Shown here in pieces: positions 51,441-61,128 of a stretch of 64,000 bases of DNA. This DNA is from JAVVSR01 sp036654095 (GTDB lineage: Bacteria > Bacillota > Clostridia > Christensenellales > CAG-917). The DNA lies in assembly GCA_036654095.1 (NCBI GenBank), contig JAVVSR010000005.1:1-64000 (forward strand), in the 5' to 3' direction. Numbering within the stretch: position 1 is the first letter of the stretch; each line of letters starts with the position of its first letter. A program made the translations under genes and the position numbers. Below the pieces are notes generated by a model. The model worked only from the letters and a program-made list of their open reading frames with translations, made no database searches and was not told the origin of the DNA.

Positions 51441-53330
51441 TTATCTTTTTGTTTTTGGCGAAAATGTTTGAGTTGGCTTTTTCCTTTGTGTTGCGCCGCT
51501 GTTTCGATTAAAATCATTAGATTTTATTCTTTCCGAAAAGTCCTCTCTTTTAGGTTTAATTAAACAATCTGATGTAAAACCAATTAACTCTGTACGCCCC
51601 GCTTGAACAAGCGCCTGCTTAACTAAATCATAATTTGACGGTTTTCTATATTGAAGTAACGCTCGTTGCATCATCTTCTCCTCTCTGCTGCGCGGAACAT
51701 ACACTTCTTCGCCTGTATCGGGGTTTATGCCAGTATAATACATACAGGTTGACTTAGTAGACGGCGTAGGATAGAAGTCCTGAACTTGCTCGGGCATATG
51801 GCCTATTGAATGTAAATAGCGAGCTAATTCAATGGCGTCATTTAAAGTGCAGCCCGGGTGACTTGAAATAAAATATGGAACCAAGTATTGTTCCTTCCCC
51901 TCTTTTTTTGTAAGTTTATAAAACTCATCATAAAATTTTTGATACACCTCAAACGGAGCTTTGTTCATAAGTTTTAAAACGCTATTTTGCGAATGTTCAG
52001 GCGCTATTTTAAGCTGTCCACTTATGTGATATTTAACAAGTTCCGCAAAAAATTCCTTATTTTTATCAAGCATTAAATAGTCATATCGAATACCGCTTCT
52101 AATAAAAACTTTTTTTACGCCTTCAATAGCGCGCAGTTCGCGTAAAATATCCAAATATTCGCGGTGGTCGACGACCAAATTTTGACACGGTGTAAAACCA
52201 ATACAATTTTTGTCCGAACAAACTCCGTTTTTAACTTGCTTCGCGCACGCAGGGTTGCGGAAGTTAGCAGTAGGCCCTCCGACATCGTGAATATAGCCTT
52301 TAAAATCCGATTCATAAACAAAGTTTTTGGCTTCCTCGACAATCGACTGTTTGCTGCGTTTTTGCACAACGCGCCCCATATGATAGGTCAACGCGCAGTA
52401 ATTACAGTTGCCAAAACACCCTCTTGTTGAAGTAATACTAAACTTAACTTCCTCAATGGACGGAACGCCTTTGGTATACATTGGGTGGAAAGTTCGTTCA
52501 TATGGCAACGCGTACGACTTATCCATTTCCGAAGGCGTAAGCGGATACTGCGCGGGGTTTTGCACAACATATTTTTTGCCGTGTTTTTGAATAATAACCC
52601 TATCGTCGGTAAAATCATTTCCGTTAGCTTGAATATTGAACGCTTTAACATATTTTAATTTATCGGCTTTAACTTCCTCAAATGTTGGGCAAATCAAATT
52701 TTTATAAAATTCGTCTTTAATTTTTAATGGAAGGCTGTCATAGTCACTAATGTAGGCAGTGCCTCTAACATTTTTAATTTTATCAATAGGAACGCCATTT
52801 TTAACCATCGCCAAAAGTTCCGTAAATGGTTTTTCGCCCATACCATACATCAACAAGTCGGCAGGCGCGTCAACCAAAATTGACGGCATGACAGTGTCGC
52901 TCCAATAATCATAGTGGGCAAAACGTCTAAGGCTCGGTTCAATACCTCCGATAATCACCGCCGTATTGGGAAAAATCCTTTTTAGATTTTTTGTATACAC
53001 TATTGTCGCGCGGTCAGGACGCAATCCAAACACTCCGCCTTCGCTGTAAACATCTTTCGTACGACGGATTTTTGCAACAGTATAATTGTTTACCATACTG
53101 TCAACAACCCCTTGTGATACCAAAAAAGCGTGTTTAGGCTCGCCAAATTCAGTATAATCACTGTCTTTTTGAGGTTGAGGAATAATCGCAATAGAAAATC
53201 CAAGGCTTTCAACGAGTCGTGAAATTATCGCGTGACCAAATGACGGGTGGTCAACATACGCCTCGCCCGTCACTAAAACAAAATCTGGTTGCCCAATAAA
53301 TTCACAACGTTTAACCGCTAAAAATGCCAT
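51441..53330 (-). CDS. YgiQ-family (UPF0313) radical SAM protein
   Basis: Radical SAM enzyme of unknown substrate. The 629-aa protein has an N-terminal B12-fold-like region (FVLVTGEAYVDHPSFGHAII), the cluster motif TSTRGCFGNCNYCAL (CxxxCxxC, ~305-320), a TIM-barrel and the C-terminal YgiQ extension (FYPTPSTKSTCMYYTG). A Lys/Arg-rich tail follows. Its ATG overlaps the purL stop (TAATG), so it is translationally coupled to purine genes, with only a weak SD. Confidence 0.88.
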   Translation of the reverse strand: MAFLAVKRCEFIGQPDFVLVTGEAYVDHPSFGHAIISRLVESLGFSIAIIPQPQKDSDYTEFGEPKHAFLVSQGVVDSMVNNYTVAKIRRTKDVYSEGGVFGLRPDRATIVYTKNLKRIFPNTAVIIGGIEPSLRRFAHYDYWSDTVMPSILVDAPADLLMYGMGEKPFTELLAMVKNGVPIDKIKNVRGTAYISDYDSLPLKIKDEFYKNLICPTFEEVKADKLKYVKAFNIQANGNDFTDDRVIIQKHGKKYVVQNPAQYPLTPSEMDKSYALPYERTFHPMYTKGVPSIEEVKFSITSTRGCFGNCNYCALTYHMGRVVQKRSKQSIVEEAKNFVYESDFKGYIHDVGGPTANFRNPACAKQVKNGVCSDKNCIGFTPCQNLVVDHREYLDILRELRAIEGVKKVFIRSGIRYDYLMLDKNKEFFAELVKYHISGQLKIAPEHSQNSVLKLMNKAPFEVYQKFYDEFYKLTKKEGKEQYLVPYFISSHPGCTLNDAIELARYLHSIGHMPEQVQDFYPTPSTKSTCMYYTGINPDTGEEVYVPRSREEKMMQRALLQYRKPSNYDLVKQALVQAGRTELIGFTSDCLIKPKREDFSERIKSNDFNRNSGATQRKKPTQTFSPKTKR

Positions 53331-56300
53331 TATTTAAAGTATTTTACCCCACTTTCAAATATTTTCATATCAAAGTTAAATGGATAGTTTTTATATAAAT
53401 TTTTACCAATACGTTCACTGTGTCCCATTTTGCCAAAAATCCTGCCATCTGGCGACGTGATACCTTCAACGGCAAAAGTCGAGCCATTAGGATTATAAGG
53501 CGAGTCCATAGTTGCGTTGCCGTTTAAATCAACATATTGCGTTGCAATCTGACCATTTGTAATTAAAGCTTCCAAAATCTTTTTTGGAGCAATAAACCTG
53601 CCCTCTCCGTGGCTCACTGGTACGGCAAAAATATCGCCTGTTGTCACATTATTCAGCCACGGCGAACGATTGCTTGCGACGCGCACTCTAGCTATTGTGC
53701 TTACGTGACGAGAAATATTGTTATAAGTTAGCGTAGGCGAACTAGCAGTCTGCTCCAAAATTTTGCCAAACGGTACAAGACCCAATTTGATAAGCGCTTG
53801 AAAACCATTGCAGATACCCAAAATTAACCCGTCACGATTATACAGCAATTCCATTAAAGCCTCTGCTATAATTGGATTACGAAATGTTGTTGCGATAAAT
53901 TTCCCACTTCCGTCAGGCTCGTCGCCTCCCGAAAAGCCTCCGGGGAAAGCAATTATTTGACTTTCTCTAATAGATTTCGCAACTTTTTCAACAGCTTCAG
54001 TTATATCCGCTTCATTTTGATTTTTAATTACCAATGTTTCAATTTTTGCGCCTGCTTTCTTAAAGGCGCGCGCCGTATCGTACTCGCAATTCGTCCCCGG
54101 AAAAACAGGAATAAATACACGAGGCTTTGAAACACTAACCTCGCAAACTTTTTTTTGCGTATAGCTTACACCTACGTTTTTAGCGTAACCATCTGCGTGA
54201 ACGGTCGTTGGGAAAATCTTTTCCAACGACGAAGTGAACATTTTTTCCGCAGCGGGATAAAGCATAACCGAGTCGTTAATTAAAAACTTTGGCGTGTCGC
54301 TTACCCTGGCTACAACGGTTGCGTCAAAGCCTTCAAATATTTTTTCATCAGCAACCACCGCAAGAATATCGCCGAAATAAGCTTTCAAGTAATCATCGTT
54401 AAAATTATAAAATTCCAAGCCCATGCCGTCGCCTAAAGATGATTTGATTGCAGCCGTTGCAAGTCCGCCTTCCTCGACAACGGTCATATGCAAAATATTA
54501 CATTTTTCTGTTTCAATATTGATTTTTTTATACAATTTTTTAAGATAATCAAAGTCAGGTACATTAAAGTTGTCACGTTTAATAGGCAACCAAACAAGCT
54601 TTCCTTTGTTTAAAAACGTATTTGTCAATACTGTAGAGGCTTTGCCAATACCCATACCAAACGCAATCAACGTGTTTGGTACATCTAAATTATTGAAACT
54701 TCCGCTCATACTATCCTTGCCGCCTATCGCGCCAATATCCATTTTAGTCTGGGCATAAAACGCGCCTAGTAACGCGCGCAATGGTTCGCCCCACCTCTCG
54801 GGAGAATTGCCAAGTTTCTTAAAAAACTCTTGCAAAGACAATGTTATTGTTTCAAGTTTTGCGCCCGTCGCGATAAGTTTAGACAAACTTATCACAACCG
54901 AATATATCGCGCCGATAAATCCATCGCTTTCCATTAAATATGGATTGCAACCATATGCCGAAATAGTTGCCGTGTCTGTTTCAATTTGAACTGGTGGTTT
55001 TGACGCCATAGCGATTGACGGTGTCAGTTGATATCTGCCACCCCACGGCAATAAAATTGTACTTGCGCCAATAGTGCTGTCAAAACGCTCGGACAATCCT
55101 TTATTGCTGCAAACGTTTAACCGCGAAAGTTCATTTAATAAAGCCTCGCGCACGCGTCCGATAGATAAAAGCATTTTTGTTGTTTTATCAATGCTTCCAA
55201 AGTAATCGCCCGATTTGTCTAAAATTATTGCCGACGTAGTTTGCTTAACTCCATTTGTGTTCAAAAATTCACGACTAATATCAACAATCAATTTACCCTT
55301 ATACTTCATTTGCATACGCGCTTTGTCAGTAACTTCAGCAACAACAGCCGAATTCAAGTTTTCTTCGCGCGCAAATTTAACAAACTTTTTAACGTTTTCG
55401 GGCTTAATAACGACGGCCATTCTCTCTTGCGATTCGCTTATTGAAAGTTCAGTACCATTTAGCCCTTCATATTTTTTAGGTACTTTATCTAAGTCGATAA
55501 CTAATCCATCGGCGAGTTCGCCTATTGCGACGGATACTCCACCCGCGCCGAAGTCGTTACACCTTATAATCATTTTAGAAACATCTGGATTTCTAAATAA
55601 TCTTTGAATTTTGCGTTCGGTCAGCGGATTTCCTTTTTGAACCTCAGCGCCACATTTTTCTATTGACGAGCTATCGTGCGCCTTGCTACTTCCTGTCGCT
55701 CCGCCGCAACCATCACGTCCTGTATCTCCGCCCAATAAAATGACTATATCGCCACATTCTGGACATTCTCTAACAATGTTTTCTTTAGGCGCGCCACCAA
55801 TGACGTAGCCCGTTTCAAGACGTTTTGCCTTAAAGTTCTCGTGGTACATTTCCGAAACGATACCTGTGGCAAGGCCGATTTGATTGCCATATGACGAAAA
55901 ACCTGCGGCCGCGGTAGTTGTGATAACTCGTTGTGGCAACTTTCCTTCAAGTGTATTTTCAAGCGATTCACGAGGGTCAGCCGAACCCGTTACCCTCATA
56001 GCTTGATAAACGTAGCTTCTTCCACTAAGCGGGTCACGGATAGCGCCGCCTAGACACGTAGCCGCGCCACCAAACGGTTCGATTTCCGTGGGGTGATTGT
56101 GTGTTTCGTTTTTATACATAATAAGCCATTCTTCAGGAGTGCCGTTGTTGTCAACAGTAACATTCACCGAACAAGCATTTATTTCGTCTGAAACATCTAA
56201 AAAGTCAAGTTTGCCCTCTTTTTTTAGTTTTTTAACGGCTATTGTCGCAATGTCCATTAAGCATTTATACTTATCTGGACGACTTGCATAAAGCTCGTCA

Positions 56301-57058
56301 AACAATTTACCGTACATCTTATAAGCGTTTTCAATATGAGGATTTTTGCTTTCAATTTTAACATCAGTAAGTTCTGTCAAAAAAGTGGTATGACGGCAGT
56401 GGTCAGACCAATACGTATCGATAACCTTTAACTCGGTAATAGTAGGGTCACGTTTTTCGTTTTTAAAGTACTCTCTAACAAACTTCAAATCGGGAATGCT
56501 CATTGCAAAAGCCATTGACGCGTGATATTTTGCAATAGCCGTATCGTCAAAATCAATAAAACCTTTAACAGTTTCAACTTTTCCGCCTGTTTCGACCTCG
56601 GAAGCCAACGTTAATGGAATATCAAAGCTACCTTCTCTGCTTTCAACGGGATTGATTAAAAACTTTTTAATTTTATCAAGCTCGGTTTTATTAACACCTT
56701 GAAGCGCAAACACTTTTGCGCACTTAACAAGAACACGTGGTTTTAGCGTTAAAAGTTGAACGCATTGAATTGCGCTATCGGCACGTTGGTCATATTGTCC
56801 AGGCAAATACTCAACAACAAAAACATCTGCATCACCGCAATCGAAAACATTTTCATAAACATTATCAATAGTAGGCTCGCTAAAAATTGTTTTCTTTGCA
56901 ACCTCAAAATCCTCATTTGACAATCCCTCAATATCATAGCGCAACAGCTCGCGCACAGTCGAGGGGGTTAAGTTAAGAACATTTTTAATATCCTGAGCTA
57001 GTTTTCTGGCCGATACATTATAGCCGTCTTTTTTTTCAACAAATAGCCTTTTTATCAT
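53330..57058 (-). CDS. purL: phosphoribosylformylglycinamidine synthase, fused PurL-PurQ
   Basis: Converts FGAR to FGAM with glutamine as nitrogen donor. The 1242-aa single chain has an N-terminal PurS-like region, two AIRS-type halves (KNETHNHPTEIEPFGGAATC; NDFGAGGVSVAIGELADG; VEEGGLATAAIKSSLGDG) and a C-terminal class I glutaminase with FPGTNCEYDTA, GICNGFQALIKLG (catalytic Cys ~1083), SHGEGRF and MGHSERIG (His ~1213, Glu ~1215). This is the clostridial/enterobacterial type of fused enzyme rather than the split PurS/PurQ/PurL of Bacillus. SD GAGGAAA; 36 nt after purD. Confidence 0.97.
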   Translation of the reverse strand: MIKRLFVEKKDGYNVSARKLAQDIKNVLNLTPSTVRELLRYDIEGLSNEDFEVAKKTIFSEPTIDNVYENVFDCGDADVFVVEYLPGQYDQRADSAIQCVQLLTLKPRVLVKCAKVFALQGVNKTELDKIKKFLINPVESREGSFDIPLTLASEVETGGKVETVKGFIDFDDTAIAKYHASMAFAMSIPDLKFVREYFKNEKRDPTITELKVIDTYWSDHCRHTTFLTELTDVKIESKNPHIENAYKMYGKLFDELYASRPDKYKCLMDIATIAVKKLKKEGKLDFLDVSDEINACSVNVTVDNNGTPEEWLIMYKNETHNHPTEIEPFGGAATCLGGAIRDPLSGRSYVYQAMRVTGSADPRESLENTLEGKLPQRVITTTAAAGFSSYGNQIGLATGIVSEMYHENFKAKRLETGYVIGGAPKENIVRECPECGDIVILLGGDTGRDGCGGATGSSKAHDSSSIEKCGAEVQKGNPLTERKIQRLFRNPDVSKMIIRCNDFGAGGVSVAIGELADGLVIDLDKVPKKYEGLNGTELSISESQERMAVVIKPENVKKFVKFAREENLNSAVVAEVTDKARMQMKYKGKLIVDISREFLNTNGVKQTTSAIILDKSGDYFGSIDKTTKMLLSIGRVREALLNELSRLNVCSNKGLSERFDSTIGASTILLPWGGRYQLTPSIAMASKPPVQIETDTATISAYGCNPYLMESDGFIGAIYSVVISLSKLIATGAKLETITLSLQEFFKKLGNSPERWGEPLRALLGAFYAQTKMDIGAIGGKDSMSGSFNNLDVPNTLIAFGMGIGKASTVLTNTFLNKGKLVWLPIKRDNFNVPDFDYLKKLYKKINIETEKCNILHMTVVEEGGLATAAIKSSLGDGMGLEFYNFNDDYLKAYFGDILAVVADEKIFEGFDATVVARVSDTPKFLINDSVMLYPAAEKMFTSSLEKIFPTTVHADGYAKNVGVSYTQKKVCEVSVSKPRVFIPVFPGTNCEYDTARAFKKAGAKIETLVIKNQNEADITEAVEKVAKSIRESQIIAFPGGFSGGDEPDGSGKFIATTFRNPIIAEALMELLYNRDGLILGICNGFQALIKLGLVPFGKILEQTASSPTLTYNNISRHVSTIARVRVASNRSPWLNNVTTGDIFAVPVSHGEGRFIAPKKILEALITNGQIATQYVDLNGNATMDSPYNPNGSTFAVEGITSPDGRIFGKMGHSERIGKNLYKNYPFNFDMKIFESGVKYFK

Positions 57059-57094
57059 AGTTTCCTCAAAAAATCAAAGTTTTTTTGTAGTTTA

Positions 57095-58348
57095 TTAAAG
57101 CTTAATACCTATGTCCGTTCTAAATTGTTTGCCATTAAAATCAATATTATCTACGGCCTTGTATGCAATTTTACGCGCGTTATCAATGCTATCAGCAACA
57201 GCCGTGACGCCAATTACACGTCCCCCCGACGACAATAACTTGCCGTCTACAATTTTTGTGCCTGCATGATATAACGTAACATTTTCAATGTTGCCTATTT
57301 TGATTTCAAGCCCTTTTTCATATTTAATCGGATATCCTCCGCTTGCAATTATTACGCAAACTGCGCAATTATCGTACCATTCAATATTGATTTTATCCAA
57401 TGTTTTATCAATCACTGCATTAAAAATATCGTAAATATCAGTTTTAAGCCTCGGCAACACAACTTGAGTTTCAGGGTCACCAAAGCGAGCGTTATATTCG
57501 ACAACCTTTACCCCGCTTGGCGTTAGCATAATTCCAAAATAAATAACGCCTTTAAACTCAATCCCTTCGTTTTGCAATGCTTTCAGTGTAGGATACATAA
57601 TATTTTTTTCAAACTCTGCGCAAATTTCGGGCGTAAATGCTTTACTTGGCGAAAATGTACCCATACCGCCCGTATTTAAGCCCTTGTCGTTGTCGTAAGC
57701 GCGTTTATGGTCTTGACTTGACACCATTGGCTTAATTGTTTTTCCATCGGTGAAAGCCAAAACAGAAACTTCTTTTCCTGTCATAAACTCCTCAATTACA
57801 ACACTTGCGCCTGCTGCGCCAAACATATGGTTTTGCATCATATCGCTTAAAGTTTCAATCGACTGTTCAACGCTTTCAGATATAATAACTCCCTTGCCCA
57901 AAGCCAATCCGTCGGCTTTCAAAACAATAGGATGTTTTTTATTTTTAACATATGCCACCGCGCTATCAAAGTTATCAAACGTTTCATAACTCGCTGTTGG
58001 TATGCCATACTTTTTCATTAAATTTTTAGCAAAAGACTTGCTTGCCTCAAGATTTGCAGCCCGAGCATTTGGCCCGAATGCTCGCACGCCTTTTTTAGTT
58101 AAATAATCAACCAAACCGCCTGCCAACGGGTCATCAGGCGCAACAACCACCATATCCATACCGCCGTTTTGCAATATAAACGCATAAATACCGTCAAAAT
58201 CCATCACGGAAATAGGAGCGCACTCTGCTATTTCAGAAATACCTGCGTTCCCCGGCAAACAATAAAGTTTGGTAACTTTATTACTTTTTTTAAGTTGTAC
58301 GGCGATAGCGTGTTCGCGTCCACCGCCACCTATTATAAGTACTTTCAT
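57095..58348 (-). CDS. purD: phosphoribosylamine--glycine ligase
   Basis: GAR synthetase, second step of purine synthesis. The 417-aa ATP-grasp protein has KVLIIGGGGREHAIAVQL at the N-terminus, APDDPLAGGLVDYL, the KADGLALGKGVII loop, DHKRAYDNDKGLNTGGMG and EYNARFGDPETQVVLPRL. SD AGAGAGGG. The region just upstream of its start is a tandem array with an assembly gap. Confidence 0.97.
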   Translation of the reverse strand: MKVLIIGGGGREHAIAVQLKKSNKVTKLYCLPGNAGISEIAECAPISVMDFDGIYAFILQNGGMDMVVVAPDDPLAGGLVDYLTKKGVRAFGPNARAANLEASKSFAKNLMKKYGIPTASYETFDNFDSAVAYVKNKKHPIVLKADGLALGKGVIISESVEQSIETLSDMMQNHMFGAAGASVVIEEFMTGKEVSVLAFTDGKTIKPMVSSQDHKRAYDNDKGLNTGGMGTFSPSKAFTPEICAEFEKNIMYPTLKALQNEGIEFKGVIYFGIMLTPSGVKVVEYNARFGDPETQVVLPRLKTDIYDIFNAVIDKTLDKINIEWYDNCAVCVIIASGGYPIKYEKGLEIKIGNIENVTLYHAGTKIVDGKLLSSGGRVIGVTAVADSIDNARKIAYKAVDNIDFNGKQFRTDIGIKL

Positions 58349-58370
58349 ATGCCCTCTCTATTTGCAACAA

Positions 58371-58770
58371 CTGAACTATATTTAATACAAACACTGTTAA
58401 ACTATATTTAATACAAACACTGCTGAACTATTTAATATAATCACTACTGAACTATTTAATACAAACACTGCTGANNNNNNNNNNNNNNNNNNNNNNNNNN
58501 NNNNNNNNNNNNNNNNNNNNNNNNNNNNNNNNNNNNNNNNNNNNNNNNNNNNNNNNNNNNNNNNNNNNNNNNNNACTATTTAATACAAACACTACTGAAC
58601 TATTTAATACAAACACTACTGAACTATTTAATACAAACACTACTGAACTATTTTAATATAAACACTGCTAAACTATATTTAATACAAACACTTCTAAACT
58701 ATTTAATATAATCACTACTGAACTATTTTAATATAAACACTACTAAACTATTTAATATAAACACTGCTAA
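58371..58770. repeat. 24-26-bp tandem repeat with assembly gap, between purH and purD
   Basis: Units of ACTATTTAATACAAACACTA plus CTGA (24 bp), with 25-26-bp variants containing an extra AT or T, run head to tail. 100 N at 58475-58574 interrupt the array, so copy number is unknown. The array begins 23 nt from the purD start. An apparent reading frame across it is an artefact of the 24-bp period. Confidence 0.93.
58475..58574. other. assembly gap (100 N)
   Basis: Exactly 100 N within the purH-purD repeat array, probably a placeholder. Both flanks are repeat units, so missing sequence is likely more repeat. Confidence 0.95.
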
Positions 58771-58951
58771 AATTAAATTTCGATTAATATTAAAATAAAA
58801 TTCAATTAAAACTAGCTAATCCATATTACGTAGATTATTTAAGCAAACACTTTATGCGCGCATTCAATAAAAGAAACCTTCTATAAAGCCATATTTCAGC
58901 CACACAAAATTATCTTAAATACTCATAATGATTTTTTAACTAAGCAAACCT

Positions 58952-60484
58952 TTAGTGTTTAAAATGGCGTTTACCCGTAATAATCATTGCAATACCATAC
59001 TCGTCCGCTTTTTTAAACGATAATTCGTCTTGCTTGCTTCCGCCGGGGTGAACAATCGCCGTAACGCCAGCTTTAGCGGCAGCCTCAACGCAATCATCAA
59101 ACGGGAAAAACGCATCTGATGCCATAACAGAACCGACAACACGCGCGCCACCGTGTTCGATAGCTTGATTTGTAGCCCAAATACGATTTGTCTGTCCTGA
59201 GCCAATGCCAACAGTTGAGTTGTCCTTAGCAATTACAATAGCATTACTTTTTGTATGTTTAACAACTTTCATTGCAAAGCGCATATCATTAAGTTCTTTT
59301 TCGGTCGGGGCGCGCTTTGAAACAACAGTAACATTATCATATAAGTCGCGGTTGAAATCTTGCATCAAAAGTCCGCCAACGACTTTTTTCATTTCAAATC
59401 CATTTTCAGGCAACGGCGAGTTAATTGTCGGTAGTTTTAAAAGCCTTATATTTTGTTTTTTACTTAAAACAGCAAGCGCATCGGCGTCAAAGTCAGGGGC
59501 GACGACAACTTCAATAAAAATTTTCGATATTTCATTTGCCGTGGCTAAATCGACCGTCCTATTAATTGCTAATATTCCTCCAAAAATCGAAACAGGGTCA
59601 GCATCATAAGCAAGTTTATATGCATCAGATATATTTTCAGAAGTGCCGACACCACAAGGATTTGCGTGTTTTACAGCCACGACAGTAGGCTCATCAAACT
59701 CACGAAGTAAATCAAGCGCGCCATTAGTATCATTAATATTGTTGTACGAAAGTTCTTTTCCGTGAAGTTGTTCGGCAAAGGCAAGGCTACCTTTTACAGG
59801 CAAACATTCCTTATAAAAAACTCCATCTTGATGTGGATTCTCACCGTATCTTAAGTCTTGCGCCTTTTCATAGGCAAAAGTAATTTGTTCAGGAAATTTT
59901 ATGCCAAGTTTATTGCGCATATAAGTTGAAATCAGCGTATCATACACTGCTGTGTGTTGAAAAACTTTATACATTAAATAGAACTTTGTTTCCAAACTGA
60001 CGCCGCCATTCTCAAGCTCGTCCAAAACTTTTCCATAGTCGTTAGCGTCTACAAGCACGCACACGTCTTGATAATTTTTTGCCGCGCTTCTAAGCATTGT
60101 AGGCCCGCCTATGTCAATATTTTCAATCGCCGTTTGAAGTTCAATGCCCTCTTTCATAATTGTCGCCTTGAACGGATATAAGTTTACAACAACGATATCT
60201 ATGGTATTTATATTAAGTTTTTCAAGTTGAGCCATATGATTAGGATTACTGCGCATTGCAAGTATGCCTGCGTGGACAGACGGATGCAAGGTTTTTACTC
60301 GGCCATCCAAACATTCGGGAAAGCCTGTAATAGTATCAACCGCGATAACCTTTATACCTGCTTTTTCAAGCGCCTTATATGTACCGCCTGTTGAAATAAT
60401 CTCATAGCCTAACGCCTCAAGCCTTTGCGCCAATTCCACAACACCAGTTTTATCTGAAACACTAATTAATGCTCGTTTAACCAT
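58952..60484 (-). CDS. purH: bifunctional AICAR formyltransferase / IMP cyclohydrolase
   Basis: Last two steps to IMP. The 510-aa protein has an N-terminal MGS-like cyclohydrolase domain (KRALISVSDKTGVVELAQ; STGGTYKAL; GFPECLDGRVKTLHP) and a C-terminal transformylase domain (DLRYGENPHQDGVFY; VAVKHANPCGVG with the catalytic Lys-His; GGSKQDELSFKKADEYG). SD CGAGG. It follows purN by 50 nt; 467 nt of repeat-filled sequence separates it from purD. Confidence 0.97.
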   Translation of the reverse strand: MVKRALISVSDKTGVVELAQRLEALGYEIISTGGTYKALEKAGIKVIAVDTITGFPECLDGRVKTLHPSVHAGILAMRSNPNHMAQLEKLNINTIDIVVVNLYPFKATIMKEGIELQTAIENIDIGGPTMLRSAAKNYQDVCVLVDANDYGKVLDELENGGVSLETKFYLMYKVFQHTAVYDTLISTYMRNKLGIKFPEQITFAYEKAQDLRYGENPHQDGVFYKECLPVKGSLAFAEQLHGKELSYNNINDTNGALDLLREFDEPTVVAVKHANPCGVGTSENISDAYKLAYDADPVSIFGGILAINRTVDLATANEISKIFIEVVVAPDFDADALAVLSKKQNIRLLKLPTINSPLPENGFEMKKVVGGLLMQDFNRDLYDNVTVVSKRAPTEKELNDMRFAMKVVKHTKSNAIVIAKDNSTVGIGSGQTNRIWATNQAIEHGGARVVGSVMASDAFFPFDDCVEAAAKAGVTAIVHPGGSKQDELSFKKADEYGIAMIITGKRHFKH

Positions 60485-60534
60485 TTATCTATACCTCGTA
60501 ATTTTAATTTATATTATTTAAAATCCACATCACA

Positions 60535-61128
60535 TTACTTAATTTTGCCATCTACAAGCAATTTAACCGCTTTGGGCAACAGTTTATGTTCAAGTTCTAA
60601 AACACGCAACTGCAAGGTTTCAGCAGTATCATTTGGTAAAACCGCAACTTTCTCTTGCAAGATTATTTTACCAGTATCCGTACCGCCGTCAACGAAATGA
60701 ACAGTAGCTCCGCTTTCAGTTTCTTTAGCTTCAATAACAGCCGAGTGAACGCGCATACCATAAAAACCATCACCACAAAATTTAGGGATAAGCGAGGGAT
60801 GAATATTGATGATACGATTTTCAAAAGCCTTTACAAAACTTTCAGGAATAATCGATAAATATCCCGCAAGCACAATGTAATCAATCTTAAGTTCATTTAA
60901 AGCGCATTCAAGCGATGAAAACAACTCTTCGCTTGATTTAAAATCTGACTTTGAAAACACTTTTGACAAAATATTATGTCTAGACGCTCGCTCCAACGCA
61001 AACACATTGTATTTGCTTGAAACAACCAACTCTATTTTCGCGTTTTCGATAAAACCAGTTTCAATCGCATCAATAACAGACTGCAAATCGCTTCCGCTTC
61101 CCGAAACAAAAACAGCCAACCTTTTCAT
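60535..61128 (-). CDS. purN: phosphoribosylglycinamide formyltransferase PurN
   Basis: Folate-dependent GAR transformylase. 197 aa from the ATG at 61128: RLAVFVSGSGSDLQSVIDA, LAGYLSIIPESFVKAFENRI, NIHPSLIPKFCGDGFYG (catalytic Asn-His) and ATVHFVDGGTDTGKII (catalytic Asp). The start overlaps the purM stop by one base, with GAGG 12 nt before; the longer frame upstream lies in purM. Confidence 0.95.
   Translation of the reverse strand: MKRLAVFVSGSGSDLQSVIDAIETGFIENAKIELVVSSKYNVFALERASRHNILSKVFSKSDFKSSEELFSSLECALNELKIDYIVLAGYLSIIPESFVKAFENRIINIHPSLIPKFCGDGFYGMRVHSAVIEAKETESGATVHFVDGGTDTGKIILQEKVAVLPNDTAETLQLRVLELEHKLLPKAVKLLVDGKIK

Noticed and set aside
58452..58640. Frame with repeated FVLNSSVV
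   Set aside because: Arises from the 24-bp repeat and runs through the N gap.
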